Assembly (NCBI GenBank): GCA_958295665.1
Contig: OY282558.1
Span: 463,710,495 to 463,774,494, forward strand
Source of the DNA: Tipula vernalis
Taxonomy: Eukaryota > Arthropoda > Insecta > Diptera > Tipulidae
Direction: 5' to 3'
Length of the DNA: 64,000 nucleotides
How positions within the stretch are numbered: position 1 is the first letter of the stretch; every line of letters begins with the position of its first letter. This document shows, piece by piece, positions 20,910 to 31,226 of the stretch. The notes under the pieces were generated by a model. It saw only the letters and a list, made by a program, of their open reading frames with translations, was not told where the DNA came from and ran no database searches. The translations under genes and the position numbers were made by a program.

Positions 20910-22190
20910 AAGTATTTTAATATTGAAAAATGAGTGTAAATGCCGCTACAAATACGGCTATAATTCCTAGAAAATCAATCGTTTCAAAGGAACTAAAAAC
21001 GAAAAGTGAAAATAGTTTTCTACTCAAGAGAAATTAAAATATTTATCTAAACGAATATGTATCTAAGATTAGTAAAAACGGTTGTTTATTTTGCTTTATA
21101 TTTTGGGATTTCCAAGGGAACAATAACAAACAAGAAACAACAAGAATAACAAAATTTTCTAAAATGGCCATTTTTCTAATAATTTCATTTAGGTAATGTA
21201 AATTAAATAGAAAAACAGTTTTGTTGTAATAACGTAAATATCACATAGAAATCCCATAACTGTTTGCATTCACATAAAATTTAGTATTACATCGATATCG
21301 GTAAATAAATAACAGTTGATATAATATTTTCATCAGGTTGGGACTTTCAGCCTGGGTCCTTTTTGGATAACTAGGCCGTAATCACTAATTTTATGCTGGA
21401 AAGAATACACCTAGAATTAGAGACACGCCTAGATTTTTCTCTAGAAATTAGAGATCTTCATAATGTAACCTGATCTCTTACTTTTCGTATCAATTTAGAA
21501 TCTCCAAAATTTTTAAACCTAAAAGAATAAAAAATTTTCTAATTTTCAAATTTAGAAAATCGGTTAAATTAAGGATTTATAAATTATAGTGCAGCTTCTG
21601 GTTTCTGGTTATTTGGGCAAATAATTCTTCAAACTACTCACGTCTTATTCGTTGAGAGAAAATGTATGTTCATCAATCCAAAATATTTCATTAGGAGACG
21701 CAACTAACAAACTTCGCTGTTCGCCGTAGCTACGGAAGAAAATAATTAAATAACAAAACACTTTTTTTTACAGGTTTCAAGACACAATCGAAAAAAATAA
21801 GACTCTGGTAACTGCAGGGCTTTATTGATGACGTTATTCAAGTTTGTAAAACCTTGGATGGTTTAAACGGGCTAATCATACTGTTGGAATAAGATATACA
21901 CGAAATAAACTAATGATTTTAGTTCCATGGAAATGAAGGCAGATCTAAGTGTGTTTCCATTTCAATATCAGAATAATATTTTTCTCCTAAATATTTTATG
22001 GATGGTGGATTTTTAAAACATCACGTTACATCAGGAAATATTTGGATCAGTCGACACCACTGTTCTATAAAATTAAAAAAAAAGAAAAATTAAAAATTAC
22101 CGTTTGAGTTATATTCAAGTTTATAAAATAAAAAAAAAATAAAATCATTACCTTACAGTCATTCCTCGTCCGCATTACGAAATTAAATCA

Positions 22191-22280
22191 AAGTGTTTGA
22201 GTGTTTAAAAAATTAATTTGAAGTGTTTGAGTGTTTAAATAATTAATTTGAAGTGTTTGAGTGTTTAAATAATTAATTTG
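22191..22280. repeat. 30-base triplication inside unit 4
   Basis: The same triplication as in unit 3, with one T-to-A change in the first copy. It shows that units 3 and 4 descend from each other. Confidence 0.95.
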
Positions 22281-22300
22281 AAGTATTTTAATATTGAAAA

Positions 22301-22408
22301 ATGAGTGTAAATGCCGCTACAAATACGGCTATAATTCCTAGAAAATCAATCGTTTCAAAGGAACTAAAAACGAAAAGTGAAAATAGTTTTCTACTCAAGA
22401 GAAATTAA
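22301..22408 (+). other. 35-codon ATG frame, conserved in tandem units 2-4
   Basis: The frame reads MSVNAATNTAIIPRKSIVSK and continues to a TAA at 22406. The same intact frame occurs at 19576-19683 and 20930-21037. The start context (GAAAAATGAG) is good and a TCATTC initiator-like motif lies about 100-160 bases upstream in each copy, so each unit could be a copy of a gene's 5' end. A GTTAGT donor-like site lies about 30 bases after the stop. I do not recognise the peptide. The copies are so similar that conservation says nothing about selection. Confidence 0.2.
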
Positions 22409-22700
22409 AATATTTATCTAAACGAATATGTATCTAAGGTTAGTAAAAACGGTTGTTTATTTTGCTTTATATTTTGGGATTTCCAAGGGCATTACAAGAA
22501 TAACAAAATTTTCTAAAATGGCCATTTTTCTAATAATTTCATTTAGGTAATGTAAATTAAATATAAAAACAGTTTTGTTGTAATAACGTAAATATCACAT
22601 AGAAATCCCATAACTGTTTGCATTCACATAAAATTTAGTATTACATCGATATCGGTAAATAAATAACAGTTGATATAATATTTTCATCAGGTTGGGACTT

Positions 22701-24340
22701 AGTAGGCAAGTAGATTTTTTAATATAAATGTTTAACTTCTGGTCCACAAAATCCCAAATTGACAAAAACATTTTGTTGATCCTCTTCTAAATTTATTATT
22801 TACTCACCTGTGTCTGTGTGTGATTATGTAGATGCATTGTCTTATTCCAACAAATTTATTAACATCTGAAACAAATCAATCACTTATATTTGAAGAAACA
22901 TAAAAATAAAAAATTCTAAACATACAACATAAATTTTAACATTTGTAATTTCCTTGCTTGCGGAAATGAAAAATACATAAACTACATATTTAAGCGGAAA
23001 AATAGCATAAGAGAATCATACAAAAGAAGAACATAAAGATTACAATTTATGCTCAACGACGAATGATAGTTATACGAGTAATATAGTTTAGGTATATAAG
23101 GAAAATAAAACGATCACCCAAATGTAGCACTCATACACAACAAGTGAATTCACAAAAAACCGCGATATATATAAAAATTTTCCGCGCACAATGACAACCA
23201 TAAACAATTGTTTAAATTATTATTAAACCACAGGATTTTCAATTGGAAATCAATAAAAGTTGTTGGTGTGGTTGGGCGATTTAAATTTTAGTGCATGTCC
23301 AACCAAGGTAAATCTAAAAGAAACTGTTAGATTTAGCGGGATACTGAAAATACGATGGAAATTTATAAATTATTCATTTTCTATATGACAATTCAATTTC
23401 TATTTTTTGTTTTGTTGTAATGTATACAGCGTTACGTTTTAGACGTGGGCGTTTTTATTTAAAAAAGCTCAAATGATAAAATTTATTTGATTTTAGAAAT
23501 TGATTTATAGATTTTTGTAAGCAAATACTGTATTTTTCATTTGATGAGGTAATCAGGTACAAATTTCTTGTGTTTGTATGAGAGGATGACGATTTTTTTT
23601 TTTTTCGTTGAGTGCACACGAATTTTATTGTGAATGTGTTTGTCTGTCACCCAAACAATGGTCCATAATAATTGATTATGTGGTTCTGTAATTGAAATAT
23701 TCGGGTTTTATGACAATAACTTGTATAATATCGATGTCTCCACATTATAAAGAAACAGTTATTGTTATGGCATTCATGATTCTGAAATATTTAAATCTGT
23801 GTTTGTAAAATCAGGATTCTGATTCGTTTAAAATTCGTTTTCTCGTTTAAAATTCTTCACCGGATATAGTGGAATGTACATAGTATGTTATTTATTAAGA
23901 ACAGATAGTAATGGTTCGATTCAAATTTAGACGCACTGATTTGAACTTTTTCTAAAACTCGGTTCATGCACACATGTATACCACAATCTGCGCCAAGAAT
24001 GGCGTCACATAAAATTTGTAAAATCGTTTCATCTTTTCTATAACGATATTTTATGAATTTTGCTCCGAATAAACAATTTTCCGAAAGCTCCAATTAAAAA
24101 TTTTCTAAAATGGGATGTCTTGAAAAGTAACTCCAAAACCTATAAAATTTATAAACTTTTCAAAATTTCAAATATGTATTTATAAAAGAACAAATAATTG
24201 TAAATGCTCTAATTCTGAAAACCTAAATTTCGTGAAATAATTCAAATCGATTTAAAAAACTTCAAAATTTTTCAGAATATTTAAATTTTAATTTCGAACT
24301 TGAAAAATTTAAATACGTTCATTTTAATCTTAACCTAGAT
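22701..24340. other. AT-rich region, nothing recognised
   Basis: It begins where the tandem units end. A GTATATAAG string (23092-23100) followed by CTCATACAC is weakly promoter-like but the spacing is about 40 bases. The 78-codon minus-strand frame at 23857-24093 has no known motif. A T-run lies at about 23588-23604. Confidence 0.4.
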
Positions 24341-24368
24341 GCAAGCAGTTAAACTGCTTGCTTTTTTT
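24341..24368 (+). other. 9-bp hairpin followed by seven T
   Basis: GCAAGCAGT-TAA-ACTGCTTGC is a perfect stem with a 3-base loop, directly followed by TTTTTTT. In bacteria this would be an intrinsic terminator. In this eukaryotic setting it could end an RNA polymerase III transcript, but no A and B boxes or small RNA gene are visible upstream, so it may be chance. Confidence 0.4.
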
Positions 24369-25368
24369 AATACCAGATTGCTTCGACTTATTCCGCATCT
24401 GGCTTTAATTACTTCTATCATCTCTTACAATAAACCACAAATATTTCATACGGACACTTTGCGATATATACTGTAAGTTGTCCATTTTGAAAAAAAGCTC
24501 TCAAAGGTGAATACTTGAATACTTTTTTATCTTTCGATCCCTGGTTGGGAGGCAAGTCTGGCAAAAGGCACCTTCGAGAGTTTTGAAGATAATCATAGTA
24601 TATTTGAGTCGAACCAAGAAGATTGTTTTTTAAAGGCAGCTGATATGTATTTTTCCTAGTGAGCGTGACAGCATTGATTTTCGTTGAGTTCTGACAATAT
24701 GTTTTTATTGGATATCCGAATCAAAACTATTGGTAAAGGCCTGGTATTTGTGTTTCTATTAAGCCAACAAATTTTGACTTTGGATTTTTTTTGAATATCT
24801 CACAGTTGGGCCACTGTCCAAATACCTCTAATTATAGTTACTGCTAAATTCCAATGATCAAGCGCTATTATCTTTCGTATCAGAGAATAATTTCGGTAAA
24901 GGTACGTAGTTGTATGGCCATGAGATCTTTTTGTGTCTTACTCGCCTGAGGAGTTTCTACAAGCTACATAGTTCCGAGAAGAGCTTTAATAGTGAGCAGT
25001 TTAAATATCCCATTTCGAAAAAATAACCTGCTACCGCCATATTGTGAATTAAATAGCGTAAGAAGTCGTAAAGTTTGGAAAAGGCAAATTTCACTTTAAG
25101 TTATTCCCAGAAAGGTAGACTTACATATGTGTACCATATATTTTAAATTTAAATCTCCGTTTTTCAATTTCTTTGGTCAGATTTTTTTATAAAGTCATTA
25201 AGAGTTCTTAGTGGTGGTGAGCGAATTGATCTCAATTGTAATCTTCAAACAATTTCCTTAAAATTTCTTAGTATATTCCTGGTAGGATTTGCTATCCTTT
25301 GGTTAAAACTAAATACAAACAGATAAAAACCAATGTATGATTTATGTCCTTATTTATGCAGTACAAAT
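24369..25368. other. Unassigned region next to Ty3/Gypsy remnant
   Basis: No motif recognised. Because the neighbouring retroelement lies on the minus strand, this stretch is where its 3' coding end and 3' LTR would be expected, but I cannot delimit an LTR. Confidence 0.35.
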
Positions 25369-26520
25369 TTATATACAATCGTTGCTTGTACAAAATTTCT
25401 CACGAAAACCGTCCTTCCAATAACCAAATTTCATTGCTTGATTCTTAAGTTGTATAATTTTGTGCAAATCGATCGTATCCACTCCACTTCCTTTAAATGT
25501 ATCAGAATATTTCGTTGAGAAATTTGTTTTTGATTCAGATGAAATACCCGTCTCACCTCCTAAGTCCAGCATCCTCATTATATTCACAAATATTAGTGAT
25601 TAAGTGTTTTTCAAACAAAAGAAAATGAGCAGAGTACTTAGTCGAATCATGTACTACATTCCTTAAAGCCGAAGTTATTTTTGGTATATCGGAAATATGT
25701 GGCCTCATGGCAGAATGCATTGAATGATTGACTCTTTCAGAGGTGTTAGCCTTACATAATATTTTGTAAACAGATGCTTAAATGATCTAGATGCAAATTG
25801 TGCACCGATACCAAAAACCATGTACTCTGAAATAGAATAAGGTAAGAGAACTCCGTTTTCCAGAAACTTAACTAAATCTGTAGCAAGAGCTTTCCGAAAT
25901 TGTTTCAGAAATGGGAATTTTTGCCCTATAAGATGAGGTCCAAGAAAATTAATAAATAAGCGTCTTACACTGTTCGCCCATTTCAGTCTCACTAGTATAT
26001 TTAACAAACTGCCATTTTCGGCCAGTAAAAATAGCGCGTAATCCGTTCGAGCATTTTACTAGGTTCAAAATGCACCCCATAGTTTCGTTTCTTCAGAAGA
26101 AAAGAAAATTTCTTAACGTTCACTATTAATTCAGGGTCAGGCGGTTCATAGATAAAAATTCAAATGTTTTAGAAGTTATCCAATAAAAAAAACGCGACCG
26201 TGGGGCTCATTACCTGATCCATTAACTGGCACATAGTTTGTTGCAAACGCCAAATGCAATAATCGTGAATTGTTACGGCGGAAATTCAGGAAACGTGCAA
26301 GCTGCTTTATGTCGGGACGCTTTATTCAACGGAGTCAAAGCCTGAGATAGGTGTACATATTGTGTCCTCCAACCAGCTTAAAAAGTCCGCCAAAGATCGG
26401 AGTGGGTACGAATCATTTTACGTTACTTCATTCATACGTCATTCAAAGTCCTGTTTGTCCTCAGAATCAACGTCACAGGTGAATAACACGAACTTTGTCA
26501 CGTGACTGCTTTAAATAGGT
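25369..26520 (-). pseudogene. Ty3/Gypsy pol remnant (reverse transcriptase to integrase), inactive
   Basis: In minus-strand order, broken frames show several landmarks. The reverse transcriptase fingers region is near 26400-26450 (a DSYPL motif). An SRHK motif followed by QFT and FGVCN lies near 26230-26320, and a CQLMDQVM helix near 26195-26225. The integrase zinc-binding region has RYFYWPKM near 26020-26065. The integrase core is at 25705-26007, with GAQFASRSFKHL, followed in another frame by TSERVN near 25720. RNase H and much of the palm and thumb seem deleted, since reverse transcriptase remnants run almost directly into integrase. The first integrase aspartate position reads INFLGP (N) and the second reads VFGIG (G), so catalytic residues are lost. 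Many stops and shifts occur. The gene order and motifs fit insect Ty3/Gypsy pol. Confidence 0.8.
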
Positions 26521-27301
26521 CCCAAAAATCAATTGACCTAATTTATCCAAAAATTCGCTCTCCAGGTGTTAACATTAGATGAAATATTGCATACCTAAGA
26601 TCAGGATTACTTGAGAAAAGCTTCATCCACCTAAGGCAGTTATAGACCCATTAATATCTAATAGTGCTGTGTAAAAATGCCATTGATGTAAACGTTAGCA
26701 AATGGTCTCTCATTTTCGACATTTATGACATGCAAATATGTTTCGGAAATATCACTTTGTATATCCCTTAGATTCTCCTAAAATGTTTTAGTACCAATTC
26801 CAAGAAAGGTGAATTTTAATATTTTTGGAAATATTACGGATTGAATTTTACTTAAATTGTCAATACATTTAGTATTGAGGTATTAGCTATGTCACTCACT
26901 CGCACCAACGTGACCTGACCGTTGTTTTATTACTTTTCTATCGCGCTTTATTCACGCGGAAGCTTAGAATACTAAATTGGTTAAATTACATTAGAATTTA
27001 TTATTTTAAGACTTTTAAAAGTTCAACTAAGAATTGTAAAGTTCGGGTTGCAAATCAGAAAATTCGTAATGCGTAGAAACAATTTAGCTTAAAACAATGA
27101 GGATATTTACGATAATGGCAGTGCATCAATTAGAGAGAATAAATTCTCAGAATTGAATACGCTGCCAATATCCTAAATTACTTCTTTCGGAATGTTTAAA
27201 ATTATCAGAATTCATTTTGCAAAACTCAGGTAAACCTTAGAGATAAAATCCGATTCTAAAATAATTTTTCTAATTCCGAACCCTAGTCTAGCCATAACTT
27301 T
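26521..27301. other. AT-rich junction region left of the satellite
   Basis: No gene. It probably includes upstream remains of the Ty3/Gypsy element at its left side. The last 300 bases are AT-rich and end abruptly where satellite sequence begins (27302). Confidence 0.4.
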
Positions 27302-27485
27302 ACAGTTTACCGCTTCTAAATATTCTATCTAGTTCCAAAGATATGGTGGTTCTTCCGAGAAGACCAGTTTTGGGACTTTGTTTAGTTTTTTTGGCCGTAG
27401 TGTATTAACATCGCCTCGGTTGATAACGTGTCCCAAGAAAACGGTGTAAGATAGCGAGCTAAACTAAACTATTTTTACCTGGGTA

Positions 27486-27683
27486 ATGATTATAGAAACG
27501 CGTGGCAACAGGTGTTTTACAATATTCAGCCCATTGGCGATTTTACCTTTTTCGCTTCTCGTTCCTATACGGAAAACCACAGACCAACGACCAAAAATGT
27601 TTATGATATCTAAATATAACTATTTTGTTATATGTGTCGATTTGTATCAACATCGTTATGTTTTATACCGATTGTTAAGTTAA
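27486..27683 (+). other. 65-codon ATG frame plus AATAAA in each monomer (first copy)
   Basis: In almost every monomer an ATG opens 65 codons beginning MIIETRGNRC and ending at TAA. AATAAA follows within about 15 bases and then a GT-rich stretch (TTAGTGGTCGTC), the layout of a 3' end processing site. A coding role is doubtful. Types A and B differ by several amino-acid changes (for example S/P, Y/F, Y/N) against few silent ones, and a 4-base insertion breaks the frame in the 28381, 48540 and 60584 copies. The 73-codon frame on the opposite strand starts with TTG and is not a credible gene. Confidence 0.3.
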
Positions 27684-30600
27684 TCGATACATAAATAAAG
27701 ATTTTAGCATGTTAGTGGTCGTCAAAACTTCGCTTCCTTCAGAGTACACCAAATTTCGATAACCGAACAGGCTGCATGGGTAAATTTGTGTAGCTATGTT
27801 ACTCGGATGGTGGTGTTTAGTGGTGCTAAATGTCCTGAATCTGAATATGTAATTAGATTTTCATAATTATGTTTAATAAATTTTTTATAGCATGTGACGC
27901 GGTTTCGTCCTAGTTCGTCCTCTGGATTACTATAAGATTACTAACCGATCAAGGGAAAATATTTTATTGAAATTTTTTAATAGTTTTTTACTTAGAACAT
28001 AATAGGCTATCGATTTCTAAAAGTAATATGGTATCTGTGTTTCACCGTTTCCGCCACTGAGGGCAACAAACTCAAAAAATATTTTGAAAATCCAAAAAAA
28101 TTGGACAGATACAAAATTCTCTGACCTGATATACTTATATAAAAATCTTTAATTTCCGTATGTAATAGCTACATTCATCGTGAGTTATCAACAGTTTACC
28201 GCTTGTAAATATTCCATCTAGTTCCAAAGATACGGTGATTTTTCTGAGAAGATCAGTTTTGGGACTTTGTTTAGTTTTTTTGGCCCTAGTGTATTAACAT
28301 CGCCTCCGTTGATCACGTGTCCCAAGAAAACGGTATAAGATAGCGAGCTAAACTAAACTATTTTTACCTGGGTAATGATTATAGAAACGCGTGGTAACAG
28401 GTGTTTTACAATATTCAGCCCATTGGCGATTTTACCTTTTTCGCTTCTCGTTCCTAAATGGAAAACCTCAGACCAACGACCAAAAATGTTTATGATATCT
28501 AAATATAACTATTTTGTTATATGAATGTGTCGATTTGTATCAACATCGTTATGTTTTATAATGATTGTTAAGTTAATCGATACATAAATAAAGATTTTAG
28601 CATGTTAGTGGTCGGTCAAAACTTCGCTTCCTTCAGAGTACACCAAATTTCGATGAACGAACAGGCTGCATGGGTAAATTTGTGTAGCTATGTTACTCGA
28701 ATGGTGGTGTTTAGTGGTGCTAAATGTCCTGAATCTGAATATGTAATTAGATTTTCATAATTATGATTAATAAATTTTTTATAGCATGTGACGCGGTTTC
28801 GGCTGAGCTCGTCCTATGGATTACTATAATATTACTAACCCATCAAGCGAAAAAACTTTATTGATATGTTTTTAATAAGTTTCAAATAAGGATATAATAG
28901 GCTATGGATTTCTAAAAGTAATATGGTATCTGTGTTTCATCGTCTCCGTCACAGAGGGCAACAAACTCAATAAATATTTTGAAAATCCAAAAAAATTGGA
29001 GAGATAAAAAATTCTCTTGCCTGATATACTTGAAACAAAAATCTGTAATTTCCTTATGTAATAGCTACATTCATCGAGAGTTATTAACAGTTTACCGCTT
29101 GTAAATATTCCATCCAGTTCCAAAGATATGGTGAATTTTCCGAGAAGACCAGTTTTGGGACTTTGTTTAGTTTTTTTGGCCGTAGTGTATTAACATCGCC
29201 TCGGTTGATAACGTCCTCCAATTAAACGGTGTAAGATAGCGAGCTAAACTAAACTATTTTTACCTGGGTAATGATTATAGAAGCGCGTGGCAACAGGTGT
29301 TTTACAATATTCAGCCCATTGGCGATTTTACCTTTTTCGCTTCCCGTTCCTAAATGGAAAACCTCAGACCAACGACCAAAAATGTTTATGATATCTAAAT
29401 ATAACTATTTTGTTATATTTGTCGATTTGTATCAACATCGTTATGTTTTATACCTATTGTTAAGTTAATCGATACATAAATAAAGATTTTAGCATGTTAG
29501 TGGTCGGTCAAAACTTCGCTTCCTTCAGAGTACACCAAATTTCGATGAACGAACAGGCTGCATGGGTAAATTTGTGTAGCTATATTACTCGAATGGTGGT
29601 GTTTAGTGTTGCTAAATGTCTTAATCCTGAATATGTAATTAGATTTTCATAATTATGTTTAATAAATTTTTTATAGCATGTGACGCGGTTTCGTCCGAGT
29701 TCGTCCTATGGATTACTATAAGATTACTAACCGATCAAGCGAAACAAATTTATTAAAAAGTTTTTAATAGTTTTTTACTTAGAACATAATAGGCTATCGG
29801 TTTCTAGAAGTAATATGGTATCTTTGTTTCATCGTTTCCGCCACAGAGGGCAACAAACTCAAAAAATAGTTTGAAAATCCAAAAAAATTGGACAGATCAA
29901 AAATTCTCTTGCCTGATATACTTGAAACAAAAATCTTTAAATTCCGTATGTAATAGCTACATTCATCGTGAGTTATCAACAGTTTACCGCTTGTAAATAT
30001 TTCATCTAGTTCCAAAGATATGATGAATTTTCTGAGAAGACCAGTTTTGGGACTTTGTTTAGTTTTTTTGGCCGTAGTGTATTAACATCGCCTCGGTTGA
30101 TAACGTGTCCCAAGAAAACGGTGTAAGATAGCGAGCTAAACTAAACTATTTTTACCTGGGTAATGATTATAGAAACGCGTGGCAACAGGTGTTTTACAAT
30201 ATTCAGCCCATTGGCGATTTTACCTTTTTCGCTTCTCGTTCCTATATGGAAAACCTCAGACCAACGACCAAAAATGTTTATGATATTTAAATATAACTAC
30301 TTTGTTATATGTGTCGATTTGTATCAACATCGTTATGTTTTATACCGATTATTAATTTAATCGATACATAAATAAAGATTTTAGCATGTTAGTGGTCGGT
30401 CAAAACTTCGCTTCCTTCAGAGTACACCAAATTTCGATGAACGAACAGGCTGCATGGGTAAATTTGTGTAGCTATGTTACTCGAATGGTGGTGTTTAGTG
30501 GTGCTAAATGTCCTGAAACTAAATCTGTAATTAGATTTTCATAATTATTATTAATAAATTTTTTATAGCATGTGACGCGGTTTCGTCCGAGTTCGTCCTA

Positions 30601-31216
30601 TGGATTACTATAAGATTACTAACCGATCAAGCGAAAAAAATTTATTTAAAAGTTTGTAATAGTTTTTTTTTTAGAACATAATGTGCTATCGATTTCTAGA
30701 AGTAATATGGTATCTTTGTTTCATCGTTTTCGCCACAGAGGGCAACAAACTTAATAAATATTTTGAAAATCCAAAAAAATTGGACAGATAAAAAATTCTC
30801 TTGCCTGATATACTTGAAACAAAAATCTGTAATTTTTATTTGTAATAGCTACATTCGTCGAGAGTTATGAACAGTTTATCACTTGTACATTTTCAATCTA
30901 GTTACAAAGATATGGTGAATCTGCCGAGAAGACCAGTTTTGGGACTTTGTTTAGTTTTTTTGGCCGTAGTGTATTAACATCGCCTCGGTTGATAACATGT
31001 CCCAAGAAAACGGTGTAAGATAGCGAGCTAAACTAAACTATTTTTACCTGGGTAATGTTTATAGAAACGCGTGGCAACAGGTGTTTTACAATATTCAGCC
31101 CATTGGCGATTTTACCTTTTTGGCTTCTCGTTCCTATACGGAAAACCTCAGACCAACGACCAAAAATGTTTATGATATCTAAATATAACTATTTTGTTAT
31201 ATGTGTTGATTTGATC

Positions 31217-31226
31217 AACATCGTTG
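31217..31226. other. 150-base deletion junction in satellite copy 5
   Basis: The sequence passes from CAACATCGTT directly to GATGGTGGTGTTTAG, skipping about 150 bases present in the other monomers. The flanks share only one or two bases. Confidence 0.85.

Larger units (their letters stand above)
17389..22700. repeat. Four tandem copies of a 1.29-1.37 kb unit
   Basis: Units start with GCCTGGGTCCTTTTTGGATA at 17389, 18681, 19979 and 21350; the last ends at about 22700. Unit lengths are 1292, 1298, 1371 and about 1351. The copies are nearly identical. Units 3 and 4 share a 30-base triplication and a shortened TCTATAAAA stretch, while units 2-4 share ACAGTCATTCC where unit 1 has TAGTCATTCC. Unit 3 alone has an AACAATAACAAACAAGAAAC insertion near 21120. 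Each unit carries a T-run with ACAG (acceptor-like), an initiator-like TCATTC, and an ATG-started frame of up to 35 codons on the plus strand. Confidence 0.95.

Noticed and set aside
23092..23140. TATA box and initiator-like pair
   Set aside because: The spacing is about 40 bases instead of about 30, and no gene or transcript-like feature follows.
23857..24093. 78-codon minus-strand frame as a gene
   Set aside because: No recognisable motif, AT-driven composition and no splice or poly(A) context.
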